A model generated the notes under the pieces. That model was given only the letters and a program-made list of their open reading frames with translations. It searched no databases and was not told the origin of the DNA. Below, one piece after another: positions 43,988-55,080 of a DNA stretch of 64,000 nucleotides. Source of the stretch: Beta vulgaris subsp. vulgaris (Eukaryota > Streptophyta > Magnoliopsida > Caryophyllales > Amaranthaceae). Numbering within the stretch: position 1 is the first letter of the stretch; each line of letters opens with the position of its first letter. The position numbers were made by a program, and so were the translations under genes. The stretch covers positions 42,683,224-42,747,223 of the forward strand of contig NC_079206.1 in NCBI RefSeq assembly GCF_026745355.1, in the 5' to 3' direction.

Positions 43988-44990
43988 ATTTCTTCATGTC
44001 AGATCGAGTATAGGAGTTTTTGTATTCTTTGTTCCTATCTCTGCTCTGTTCCCTTCCTTTGCCTTTTTCTTGTTCCCATTGGGGACAATCCTTGATGAAG
44101 TGCTCAGAACTGCCACACTTATGACAAACAAGTTTGTTAGAATATTTCTTATTCTTACCTTTGTAATCACCTTTCTTCATGTTCCTAAACATTCTTTTGA
44201 ATTTTCGGACCATGAGAGCAGATTCTTCTTCATATGTTTCTGAGCCTTCACTTTCATCAGCTTTTAAGGCAATCGACTTTTGCTTGGACATATCTCCATT
44301 TCATTGTCCAATTGCAACTCATGAGTCATGAGGGAACCAGCAAGTTGTTCCAAATTGAACTTAGTAAAGTCCTTAGTTTCCTGCAAGGCAGTTACCTTAG
44401 CCATCCAACGATCCCTAGGAAGGCTCCTTAGGACCTTTCGTACCTGTTCCTCAGATGTAATCACTTTACCAAGAGATGTTAGCTCATTAATTATATTAGT
44501 AAAGCGTGTAAACATGTCTTGGATAGACTCTTTTGATTTCATTTGAAAAAGTTCATATTGGTTCATCAAAAGATCTATTTTTGATCTCTTAACTTCACTC
44601 GTACCATCATGAGTGACTTCAAGAAGATCCCAAATTTGTTTTGCGGTTTTATATCCCATGACACGATTGTGTTCATGAGGACCAAGACCACAATGAAGCA
44701 ATTTTATAGCAAGAGCATTAATTTCCATCTTTTCGAAATCAGCTTTATCAAAATCAGATATAGATTTAGGAATTACCTCATTCTTGTCATTAGTGGTAGT
44801 GACTTTCAAATCACCTACCTCTATGACTCTCCATACCTGGTAATTGTCGGGTTTGATAAAGATCTCCATTCTGTTCTTTCAGTAAATGTAAAACTTACCA
44901 TTGCACATTGGTGGCCTCTGCGTAGAGTACCCTTCTTCCAGTTTCTCTCTAGTATTCATATTTTTCAAGATCTTGAACTCAACAGGGTTT
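43959..44990 (-). pseudogene. Sirevirus gag
   Basis: The capsid part in 44869-44264 shows FIKPDNYQVWRVIE, TAKQIWDLLEVTHDGTSEVK and SLPRDRWMAKVTAL, then a frame change to the zinc knuckle CHKCGSSEHFIKDC (CX2CX4HX4C, near 44130). It begins about 130-150 bases inside the primer site, in a frame that is broken near 44870. Confidence 0.9.
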
Positions 44991-45008
44991 CCTGAATATT
45001 AGAGTTCC

Positions 45009-45020
45009 CGCTCTGATACC
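45009..45020 (-). other. Primer-binding site of the Sirevirus
   Basis: The minus strand reads TGGTATCAGAGC, a few bases inside the right LTR end (TACAACA). It makes the right LTR the 5' one. Confidence 0.93.
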
Positions 45021-45023
45021 AAT

Positions 45024-46671
45024 TGTTGTATAATATGAGCACTATAAGAGGGGGGGGGTTGAATTATAGTGAGAGAATAAGCACTACTTTTTGCGGAATT
45101 AAAAGTAAACTTGGGAACAAACAATGGGAACACGAGAGATTTTACGAGGAAAAACTTCCTAGGCCTAGTAGGAAGAAACAACCTCGACCACAAGGGATTT
45201 TAAACAACTTTCCACTATAATAGGCCAAAACAACTTTGATTACAACCTATTACTTTTCTCTCGATTCTCAACTTAAGTCACTCAACTCAAGTTCCCAACG
45301 ACAGTTCCCAACAACTGACGTTTTCTCTCAAACTTCACTCGAAGTTCCTTTCTCTTTCACTTTCTCTTTCTCTTGCTTCACTCAAAGCTTTCTCACACTT
45401 ACAAGAGTTCACTCAAACCCTTTTTCTCAAAAATACACTTTGTAAAACAATGGAAGAGTAATAAAAACTCGATTAATGTAAGTATGAATTCTCTTAAGGA
45501 AAGGCACTGACACTTTAGATAACTTAAGACAAATTAACTAAGTCAGAAACACATGGTGTGACTAATAAAAGTCAGACACACTTTGGTGTGACTAATAAAA
45601 GTCAGACACACTTTTTCTCAAATGAATTAGGCGCCTATTTATAGACCTTTAAGACAAGACATGATTTCCACTAACTTAGACCATTATCACATGTTCTCCA
45701 TGATTTCTATTTAATTAATTAAATTAAATTATTTATTCCAAGTCATGTACATCATCCACTAATCCATTACTTCGTTCTATAGAAGCAGTAACAAAGTACG
45801 TGGTTTTGCAAACTTGGAGAATAATTAATCTTATTTAATTTAATTAAATACTTGGAGGATAATTAACTTAGGCCACTAAATCCACTAACTCCATAAACAT
45901 GTAGCAGTAAATCATTTAGGCGTGTAAGCTAGAATTTAGGAAATAAATAAATAAAAATCTTTTAGCTAGTTTTTAGGAAAAAATCTTTTTCAAAATCTTT
46001 TATAAAAACCAGAAACATTTTTTGTATTTCAAAAAAATCCGAAACATTTTGAAAATCGGAAATAATATATTTTCGAAAACTAAATCTTTTAAATAAAATG
46101 TAAAAGATAAAATATATATTTTAAAAAGATAAGATTTGAAAATCAGTTATTTTAAAATCAGAAAATCTATTTAAAATCTTTTTCTAACAAACTTAAACTA
46201 ACTTCCTAAAATTATGGATCTTAGTCAAATTATCCCTAAAAACTCTAACAACTATATTGGGCACACAATTACCTTAGGCGCACAATATTAGTCACTTAGT
46301 AGTTCCTAAATTAGTTTTAAAGTCTTGTTCCCTAATTATTAAGTCTTGTTCCTAAGCCTTGTTCCTATAGTGCCAGGTCTGTTCCTTTCATGGGAACAGA
46401 ACCAAGTTCCTTTGAGAATTCACCACGAACTTAATAAAGCTATTACTCAACCTTAACAAGAAGATTAATAAATACCCTAATGTATTCTAATCTTCATTCC
46501 ATGCTTGATTCTTCATTTCTCGAACATCTTTACTTCGATCTTGATTAATTCTCCGCTTTAATCTTCAATCAAGTATTCTCTTAGCTCGAGCATGAATTAC
46601 CTTGCAGCAACATAAATAAAATATACTATGTCTTTTGTGGTTAGGTCATCTTCAAAACTCAAGGGTCAACA
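45024..46671 (-). repeat. 5' LTR of the Sirevirus (1,648 bp)
   Basis: Minus-strand start TGTTGACCCTTGAGTTTTG at 46671, end ATTATACAACA at 45024. It is followed on the outside by the target duplication GTTAA. Confidence 0.93.
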
Positions 46672-48200
46672 GTTAACAACGTTATGTTCCATTCGTCATA
46701 GAAACATGTCTTGTTGCTAATAAACTGCGACCCATTGTCGAATATTATTTTGGACGGGACACCAAACCTGCAAATAATGTTAATATATATGAAAGAAATC
46801 ACTTCCTTGTCACGTAACTGTTGGAAAGAACCTGTATCTATTCACTTAGAAAAGTAATCAGTTAGTGCCAACATAAAGACCTTCTGGCCTGGGGCTGGAG
46901 GTAATTTGCCAACTATGTCCATGTCCCATTTCATGAAAGGCCAAGGTGATAAAATAGGGTGCAAAATCTCGCAAGGTTTATGCGTCATACCTGCGTGTCG
47001 TTGACAGCTATCGCACTTAGCAACATACCTTATCGCGTCTTTCTTCATTGTGGGCCAATAGTATCCCATGCGCAACGCTCTATTGGACAAGCTACGCCCT
47101 CTTGAGTGATTTCCACATGTCCCTTCATGCATGTCTTCTAAGACTTGCCCCCACTGATCTTTTTCCAAGCAACGCAGATAGGGCCTGCAACAGATTTCTT
47201 GAATAGTACTCCTTAAATGAGCACGTACCGTGACGCTTTAAACCGAATTCTACGCGCCTCTGCCTTGTCTGCCGGAAGCACATCGTTAGCAAGATAGTCA
47301 TAAAATGGTTTTGTCCAACTGAAACTTACCTCCTCAGTGTCAAGGTCGCTTGTAGCTACGATGTTGCTGATGTTACCAACGACATCTTGGTCGTCTTGAA
47401 GTCGTTCAGCCGCTGTCGCGACGATTTCGCCATCACCTCTAGCGACTGCAGGGTTTGCTAGATGGACTATAGGGACGGAAGTGAATGAAACGTCCCTTAA
47501 GGAGGTTCCAAGATTGGCCAACGGATCTGCCTACAAGTTCTGATCTCTTGGTATCTGCAAAATGTCAAATGGATTAAATATTTTACTCTTATGCTGAGCT
47601 ATCTCTAAATACATAGCCATTTTGGAATCTTTTGCTACGAATTCTCATTTGACTTGGCTAACAATCAACAATGAGTCGCTGAAGACTTTCAACGCCTTTG
47701 CTCCCATGTCTTCTGCTAACATCATTCCTGCGATAAGTGCTTCGTACTCGGCTTCATTGTTCGTCGCTCTAAATTCACAGCAAATGGCTCGTACTACCTT
47801 TCCCTGTTGTTGCGACTTTAGCACGATACCTAGACCCGCGCCACGGAAATTAGAAGATCCGTCAACAAATAACACCCAAGGTTCGTGACCGATGTGATTA
47901 ATTTTGGCGACTTCGTCGTTTGCGAGCTTTTCTAGCTCTGGGCTAAAGTCTGCCACAAAATCTGCCAATGCTTGCGACTTAATGGTTGTTCTGGGACAAA
48001 ACTGAATGTCGTACCCACTGAGTGCTATTGCCCACTTACTCATGCGTCCTGTTAACTCGGGGCGTCGCAAGACGGTCTTGACAGGATATTTAGTCATAAC
48101 AATAACGGTATGCGTCTCAAAATAGTGCCTAAGTTTTTTAACAGCAACAACTATGGCTAAAATGAGTTTCTCCAATGAAGAATACCTGGTCTCTGCGTCT
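46672..48200 (-). pseudogene. Tat RNase H pair and integrase N-terminal part
   Basis: First RNase H: LRHYFETHTVIVMTKYPVKT. The archaeal-type RNase H follows: WVLFVDGSSNFRGAGLGIVL, then ATNNEAEYEALIAGM (48175-47645). The integrase zinc-binding and core start after a short linker: MHEGTCGNHSRGRSLSNRAL, CDSCQRHAG (47168-46842), then DNGSQFISNK at about 46730, cut at 46672 by the Sirevirus. Stops separate these frames. Confidence 0.9.
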
Positions 48201-48345
48201 AGCAGAGACTAACTGACGTAATAGATTGGGAGCTGCTGACTCTCTGCTTCTCGCGTCAGGACAGCACTGACGGACACACTGCTCACAGCAAAATAAAGCT
48301 GCAGCGTCTCCCCGTCGTTGGGTTTGGACAACAATGGTGGTGACA

Positions 48346-49410
48346 CTAGGTATTTTTTGTGTTCTTGTAGCGCGTCTTCATGCTGCTGTGACCAATCAAG
48401 CCTTTATTCTTCCTCAGAACGTCATAGAATAAATGACATCTTTCGGACGACCGAGATATGAAGCGATTCAACGGGGCCACGCTACCGGTTAACTTCTGCA
48501 CTTCTTTGACGTTCCTTGGAGATTGGATATTGATAAGGGCTTTTATTTGATTTGGGTTAGCTTCGATCGCTCGCTGTGTCACGACATACCCTAGGAACTT
48601 TCCTGCAGATACTCCAAATGTACACTTAGTGGGATTTAATTTCATGCCATACTTTCGCAGAACGTCGAAAGCTTTCCGACAAGTGTTGGACGTGATCGCT
48701 TTCTTGTTTGGATTTGACGAGCATGTCATCTATATATACCTCCATGGTGTCGCCCAATTGGTCTTTGAACATTTGGTTGACCAATCGTTGATAAGTGGCA
48801 CCTGCATTTTTCAAACCAAAAGGCATAACCTTATAACAATATATACCTTTGTCAGTGACGAATGCGGTCTTTTCCTGATCGTCCGGATGCATCAGTATTT
48901 GATTGTATCCAGAATATGCGTCCATGAACTTGAGGAGCTCGTGGCCTGCCGTCGCGTCAACCATTGCGTCTATATGAGGGAGAGGGAAGAGATCCTTGGG
49001 ACACGCTTTGTTCAAGTCTGTGAAATCTATGCAGACTCTCCACTTTTCGTTCTTCTTGCTCACGACCACGACATTGGCTAGCCAATCTGGGTATTTTACC
49101 TCACGGATTTCTCCGGTGTCGATCAGCTTTTGAACCTCGTCATTGATGATTTGATTCCTTTCAGGCGCGAATTTGCGTCTTTTTGCTTTACCGGCTTGTG
49201 CTCGGGATCCACGTTGAGTTTATGTGTTATGACGTCGGGACTGATTCTTGTCATATCCTCATGGGACCAAGCAAAACAATCTTGATTAGCCTTTAAAAAA
49301 TCGATTAACTGACCTCGTATTTCTTGCGACAGCGTCGCTCCGATTCGAATGACACGATCGGGGATGGATGGATCGAACATCACTTCATCCACGCCCAGGC
49401 GCTGATCCAT
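48346..49410 (-). pseudogene. Tat reverse transcriptase
   Basis: WRVCIDFTDLNKACPKD, YKVMPFGLKNAGATYQ and catalytic VYIDDMLVKS (49069-48626), continuing in a second frame with the thumb (FLGYVVTQRAIEANPNQIKA, 48729-48346). The N-terminal linker QDCFAWSHEDM lies near 49270. At least two frameshifts. Confidence 0.92.
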
Positions 49411-49420
49411 CCTTTAATTG

Positions 49421-50170
49421 CTAGATGGGTGCCTTTGGCGGCTTGAGCGACGAGCTGTAGCATTCTCTTGCGGATTTCTGCTCGCCCTTTATTTCTTGGA
49501 CCCCCCACTTGGTTGGGAATTTCAGCGTCTGATGATAAGTCGACGACACAGCCTTCATCTTATGTATCCATGGGGTTCCAAGGATGATTTTGTATGTTGA
49601 CGGGCAATCCATGACGTTGAATCTGGTCGGCAGGCTGACACCTTTGGCTAACGTTGGTAACGTGATCTCTCCGACAGTGTGTTGAGTTTCTCCACTGAAA
49701 CCAACTAAGGCAGTAGATTTTTTAGTAATATCTTTATCACACAATCCTATACTTTCGAGGGCTCTTTTGAATATGATATTAGCTGAGCTGTCCCCATCGA
49801 CCAACACTCGCTTCCACAGGCAGTTACTGACAGTCAAGGATATGACTAATCCATCGTGGTGCTCCACATCGCAGACGTCATCGTCATCGAAGGTGATTGC
49901 CATCGCTTCCAGCTTGCGTTCTTCTGCTGACCTGCAAGACTTAATAACGGCGCACGAGGGCGTGCCCTCTCTTACTAGCCTTTTGGCTGCGGAGTACATT
50001 AGTCCACATACATCAGATCCACCAGAAATAACGTTAATTACCTTCACATGCGTTGGCGACGCTGGCGGGACGGACTGCGCAGGATTCCTTTCGAAGGACG
50101 CTTTGCCTTTGTCGCTTAGGAGGTCTTTGACGTGCCCCTTATTGAGCATGAACGCGACCTCGCGTCGCAA
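49421..50170 (-). pseudogene. Tat protease region
   Basis: A 249-codon frame with VISGGSDVCG, then VLVDGDSSANIIFKRAL, the aspartic-protease block of Tat elements, and FNVMDCPSTYKIILGTPWIH. The active-site Asp is kept (VDGDSS in place of the common VDxGSS). Confidence 0.85.
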
Positions 50171-50266
50171 TGCAATGCACTCCTCCGTCTTCTGACCATG
50201 ATCATGATAGAACTGACACCACTTCGTCTAATCTTTTTGCGCCTCCGTTTGGTCACTCTTCTTTGG

Positions 50267-51510
50267 CTAACGGACGGGTGCTCCGATTTTGGCCAAGGCA
50301 TTTACGACGCCTCCGACGTCGATGGAGAATCCATAAGAGTCAATATCTGGGAAGATTGGTGACTCCGTCCTTGCGTCGTTACCTGCACTATCAACAACGT
50401 CAGTAACATTGTTCACCTGATTTGAGCGACTGTAGGGATGGTTTGGCCAATTATTCTTTTTAGGGACGAAAGCCTTTCGGCATTGGGATTTTCTGGTGCA
50501 CGACGCGTTGATATGGTATTGAGGATGGCATCGTCTTCTTCCAGCCTCATCTGCGCTAATGCTCGTGATTTGACTTCCACGAACGTTTGACATGGGTACT
50601 TCGTCAGACGATTGTAGAGTTTTGATCGCAGAGTTAATCCTTTCCTGAAACATTCAATAGCAGTCTTAGTATCAAGATCTTTAAGGATAATCATTTCTTT
50701 ATTAAAGCGATTATAATAATCGCGAACAGATTCTTTAGGTCCTTGGACGACGCCATATAGGTCACTCGTCTGCTTTTCTAGGCTACGGCTGCCTTCAAAC
50801 TTTTCATAAAACTTGTTGACTAGAGTGGAAAAATTGCCAATGCTTCCTGGCTTGAGGGATCCAAGCCATTTGAGGGCAGGACCAGTGAGCGTGGCTCCAA
50901 AAGACTTGCACGTACAAGCTTCTACCAGATGCTAAGGAATTGACGCTTGCCACATCCGCTGCTTGTACTGGGCGACATGCTCGCCTGGATTAGTCGAACC
51001 GTCATATTAGCAGTGAGGGTAGGCAGATTGAGCTTTTTGGGGAGCACGTCCCTCGCGATCCTTTCCACGAACGGCGACTCTGCATAGCCATCAGGATGCT
51101 CCACAATGCTTAGCGTTGGAGCCCCGGGGTGTTGGGACATGAGCTTCATTAAGCGCCTATTCTGCTTTTCGATCTGGATCATGTGCTTTGCCATAAGATT
51201 TGCTTCTCCTTCTCCCTGATCGTTCTCTTCATTATTCAAGGGCTCTTCGCCCTCAGGCTCTTCGTCATTTTGAGGCTCGTTATCGTCTGACTCGGAGAAG
51301 TCCCTCATATAGGGGATATCGTTCGTATTAGCGCGACGTTGGACCTTTGAAGCTTTGGATGACGCCAACTCTTCTTGCAACTTTTGAATCCTTTCTTACG
51401 ATGTCGTGAAGTCGGTAGCTAACCTCTCATTAGCTTGCTTCATTTTGAGCATCTCTGCTCTCATTTGATCATATTGCCTCTGCATTTCGTCGAGATTTGG
51501 TGTTTCTCCC
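50267..51510 (-). pseudogene. Tat gag
   Basis: N-terminal charged coiled-coil-like part (MQEELASSKASKVQRRANTN, acidic DEEPEGEEP), then capsid blocks LKWLGSLKPGSI, DYYNRFNKEM and FRKGLTLRSKLYNRLTKYP in three frames between 50920 and 50413. It begins about 50-60 bases inside the primer site. Confidence 0.85.
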
Positions 51511-51548
51511 ATTTGATGGATTTTGAACAGTAGTTGGTCTGGTTATGC

Positions 51549-51567
51549 CCCACGGTGGGCGCCAAAT
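51549..51567 (-). other. Primer-binding region of the Tat element
   Basis: The minus strand reads TGGCGCCCACCGTGGGGC just inside the LTR end. This wording recurs at the primer site of plant Tat-type elements. I did not verify which tRNA it pairs with. Confidence 0.8.
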
Positions 51568-52205
51568 TGTTTATGCTAAAATTCGTCTCTTACGAAAAAA
51601 ATTAAAGTTTGGGACGATTCAACCACATTATGAATATGACAATGCAAGGAATGAATGCAATGGAGATCAAAGGGGATGAACATACAAAGATGGTGACGCG
51701 GAAAACCCCAATGAAGGTGGGTAAAAACAGCGGGTGGATGTAGATCCACCAATCTACTATCGTTGACTGTCGCTATAGGCTAGTGACAATCGTTACAGAT
51801 TATGATGTTCTTTTTTCTTAGTAAAAAAGGTGTTTCGTAGTCCTATCTAACGATGCTTGTTTTTCTTTTGTATACCTCTTCTTCCCTAAGCTTTTTTCCA
51901 ACGAACACACTAATAAATTCTAAGACTATTACAATGGTAACAGTTCCTTGATTATAGGAGATCTTCCTAATTATACTCCAACGTCCCAATCCCTTTTCCT
52001 CCTTTGTGCAATTTACTCTCGTCAACGGATCTCACGGCTAATTTAATGCCTTGCTGAACTCCTTCCGTTTTCAGAAAATCCGTTATTGTACTTCAACTGG
52101 CTTTATCCTCGTATCTGTCAGTCGTGTCTTCATGTCACAGTCGTCGTGTCATCATGTCATTATGTCATCATGTCAATGTCATCCTGCAAAAACTCAGCCA
52201 TAACA
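51568..52205 (-). repeat. 5' LTR of the Tat element (638 bp)
   Basis: Minus-strand start TGTTATGGCTGAGTTTTTGC at 52205, end TAGCATAAACA at 51568 (TG..CA). The 3' LTR is absent, so only the end structure and the primer site define it. A fragment of the same LTR start recurs at 55081-55348. Confidence 0.8.
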
Positions 52206-53288
52206 GTTCCTCCGAACGCTTCCTGAGCGATAGAGTTGCATCTTAGTCGTAAGCAAACCTACAAACCATGACATTGTTCTCTTGTTCCCGACTCCAGAAC
52301 TAGAGTGCATCTTACATGTGGCCACCTATTTAAGCAAAGGTACGAAGCATGTGATCAATCTCTTAGTCATGGACCATTTTCAGCCTTAACCTCAACCTGT
52401 TAATAGTTGAAACGTAGAAATGGACTTTTAGGTTGAGAACTTTGCATCCATGCTACATAAATTTTGCTTGTGAATTCCTTTTGTTGCATATTCTTATTAA
52501 AACATTGATGTGTATTGCACCTAAAATTGTGTCTAAAAGATTGTCAAAATTGACTATACCTTCGCAAAATATGGAAATTGCCTAACACAAGGTAGTGTGC
52601 ATGGCGCACGCACACTCTGGATGCATAGGCTTTGGGCCAAGGGAACTTAAATGTGTGGTGTGCACTCTTTACACCTCATGCTATTGTCAATTCGACTATC
52701 GTTTAAGTCAACAAAGTCTATCAATAAATCCATCCTAGTATTCTATTTATCATTGCGTCCCAAAATTATTTGGAATTAGCCAAAACCTCGCCTAAATCGC
52801 CAAATATCATGGTGGGCTGCACTACGCCAAGCGCATTAAGTTCTGGTGCACCACTCATATGACAGACGCACGCGCAACGTTTTTGTGAGGCACGCATCCT
52901 GTGCAACTCATGTTCTTTTCGATTTAGTCGTCGTAGTGGTGAATTCTATCATTTTTTTCCCTGTTTGCATTCATGTAGAGTCATGATCGTTCTTAGAGTC
53001 CTTTTGTGAAAATGAAACTCACGTAATTCAAGAAAAAAATCAAGCTTTTCATTTTTTGTGATTAAATTTGATTCATATATTGTTTTGCAATTTTTAGTGT
53101 TGTTGATTCTTTAGTTTAAATTCTGTTTTTTCGGTTGTTTGCTTTGCATACAATTTTTCTTTCATAATAAAAGGAAAAAAAAGAATTCCTTTGGGTCACC
53201 TATTGTTGCACCCTTACTTGTCGGGCGTCTAAAATCGCAGCAATAGGTCTCTTATTGACCGCCGTAATTCAATGTTTTTCCACTAGTG
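52206..53288 (+). mobile_element. CACTA terminal region (copy 1)
   Basis: Ends in GTTTTTCCACTAGTG at 53288, a CACTA terminus read outwards, preceded by short repeated gaccgccgtaat / gcagcaatagg motifs. The left boundary abuts the Tat LTR. The other terminus was not found. The interior shows no transposase. Confidence 0.55.
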
Positions 53289-55080
53289 CAATGGAGGAAT
53301 AAAAATATGTGCCACTCTAAAGCTCATCAAGCGCACTATCGCCACACCCTGACTTCATTTAGAGTTATAAGATTACTTTTGACCGCCTTCACGATATAAG
53401 CGTCATCACTTCTATAGGGTCTACTCCGAGCCCTACACGTGAAAAACTCCAAATGATGAAACCTAAAATTCTACTGAATTCCACTTGACATTCAGTGTCA
53501 AATACTGTCACCGCACTATAAAACATGGTCCATGACAGTAGACTTCTAATACTTCTTACAATGAGAATTAGCATCACCAATAACCCCTTAGGAAGTACAT
53601 CAACAATCTAAAGGCTTATTCTTTTATTTCTGGTTTCCTAGGATAAGTCACAGACTCCTTAGCCTAAGCCATTTCTATCATTTTTCATTGAGTTTATGTC
53701 ACTATAGGACTTCATCAACTATAGCCTTTTCGTTTTCATTTTATTTTACTTTTTATTTTTGTTGGCCTTCCATCATTGTATATGCTTCGAATTCGATGAT
53801 GAAACTCAAATCAAATTATATGTAATGAGCTTGATTAATAAAAAAAATGGACATCCTTTGGATTATGAGTTATTTCCCTCTTCCTCCATCACCTTCCATG
53901 AGCCATCATCCATAAGCCATCTCCATGCAACCAAGAAAAATAAAAATCCATTCCACCATCATCTCTATGAGCCTTAGCCAAAAAATCTCATCAAAGCTCC
54001 ACAAAATAGCTTTCAAACCTCCCACTATCTTAAACCAAATACTTGCCTGCAAGCCTCACAACATTTAAATATTAATGCCAGTCGAAAGAAAAAACAAAAA
54101 AATTAAAATTAAAAGTGCAAAAAAAACCCTAAAAAAAGCAAAAGCAAAAGAAAATGCATAAAGAAAAATGCAAAAGCAATATAGAAAAAGCCACAGGCAA
54201 AAAAGAAAAGCCAAGCTAGGGGCTAGCACACAAGTTCTACCCCTCGTTTCAAATCCTTTTAATCCATCCAAAAAAACTTAACCATATAATCCAAAGCCAT
54301 AATCCTTGCCTTATCCCATCCAATTAAACCTTTAACATCTAAACCTCGCTTCTAAAAACTTTTAACCGTTCATATCTAACCATAACACCTTCTCAAAGGT
54401 ATGTCCAAGCCCGCTAGGTTGAAAACCTGAAAGGGGACCTAGGCAAAAGTTAGGGAAAAAAAAATTTAATCAGACTTAGAACTATGAATGGTCTAATTCT
54501 GCAAGAATATGTAGAAATCCATCTTGAGGTATGAAGCTTTAATAAAATAAAATTAATCAAGATCTAATGATTTGACTTTCTAGAATTCAGAAGTATAATC
54601 TTTATAGATCTCGACATAAACTCGAGTATGAATCTAGCCACATCAAAGATTTTTCTCACCTACATCTATTTGAGTCACAAATTTAATTTTTTTATTTTTT
54701 TTTAATCCAAACTCTCTTTTTCCCACAGGGAATCTCCGGTACTTTGGTGGTCTATGGTGATATCTAACTTTGCATGTATTAACTATCCCGAGAAGAATCC
54801 CTAGTGAATAACTCTAAAGTCTCAATACAATCAAGTACATTTCAATCTAAGTTATTATACAAGCTTTCCCAAAGTGGGGGCTTCCTATATATGTGGTGGT
54901 TCTTTTAAATCAAACTCGCGAGGAGTTGTAATTTGCGAATCTGACTTGGAAACCCCGTAACATTGCCAAATCAGTTTTCGAAAATTTATCTCTCTCTTTC
55001 TAATTAATCCATCTCACTGTACCTATCCACATCTTCTAATCTTGCATAACCCAGACTTTGCATTATATTTCATCTTTCTT
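53289..55080. other. Unassigned repeat DNA between CACTA end and duplication joint
   Basis: No gene is supported. It contains an A-rich low-complexity block (54080-54210), a purine tract CCCAAAGTGGGGGCTTCC (54877-54895) that resembles a retroelement polypurine tract, and nothing else that I can name. Confidence 0.45.

Larger units (their letters stand above)
36199..46671 (-). mobile_element. Sirevirus-type Ty1/copia element with env-like region (10.5 kb)
   Basis: LTRs of about 1.6 kb (36199-37810 or slightly further, and 45024-46671), tRNA-Met primer site beside the right LTR, gag-pol on the minus strand, an additional region after RNase H, and a polypurine tract GCCAAAGGGGGAAAG near 37931-37945. 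Long LTRs, this tract and a third coding region are Sirevirus (Maximus/SIRE) traits. By eye the LTRs differ at only about a dozen sites in 1.6 kb, so insertion is fairly recent, yet gag-pol has stops. It sits exactly in the Tat integrase. Confidence 0.93.
33716..52205 (-). mobile_element. Tat-lineage Ty3/gypsy retrotransposon, split by a Sirevirus
   Basis: The minus-strand order is 5' LTR (51568-52205), primer site, gag, protease, RT, two RNase H domains, integrase, then a long 3' region with an antisense ORF. It is cut at 33716 by the chromovirus-like LTR. The second, archaeal-type RNase H after the normal one (LFVDGSSNFRGAGLGIVL) is the diagnostic trait of the Tat/Ogre branch. The integrase is interrupted at 36198/46672 by a complete copia element, and near its C-terminus by a small insertion. 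Several frameshifts and stops indicate it is dead. The 3' LTR is missing. Confidence 0.9.
51937..55080. repeat. 3.14-kb tandem duplication, copy 1
   Basis: Starts ggtaacagttccttgatt inside the Tat LTR and ends gcattatatttcatctttct at 55080, where copy 2 starts. The second copy begins 3,144 bases after the first. Copies match closely, with scattered substitutions and small indels. Confidence 0.95.

Noticed and set aside
54065..54271. 68-codon Phe/Leu-rich frame repeated at 57212-57412
   Set aside because: An A-rich tract read antisense; duplicated only because the whole 3.1 kb is duplicated.
54720..54900. Purine tract CAAAGTGGGGGCTTCC as proof of another LTR element
   Set aside because: No LTR pair, primer site or coding domain could be tied to it; left as unassigned.
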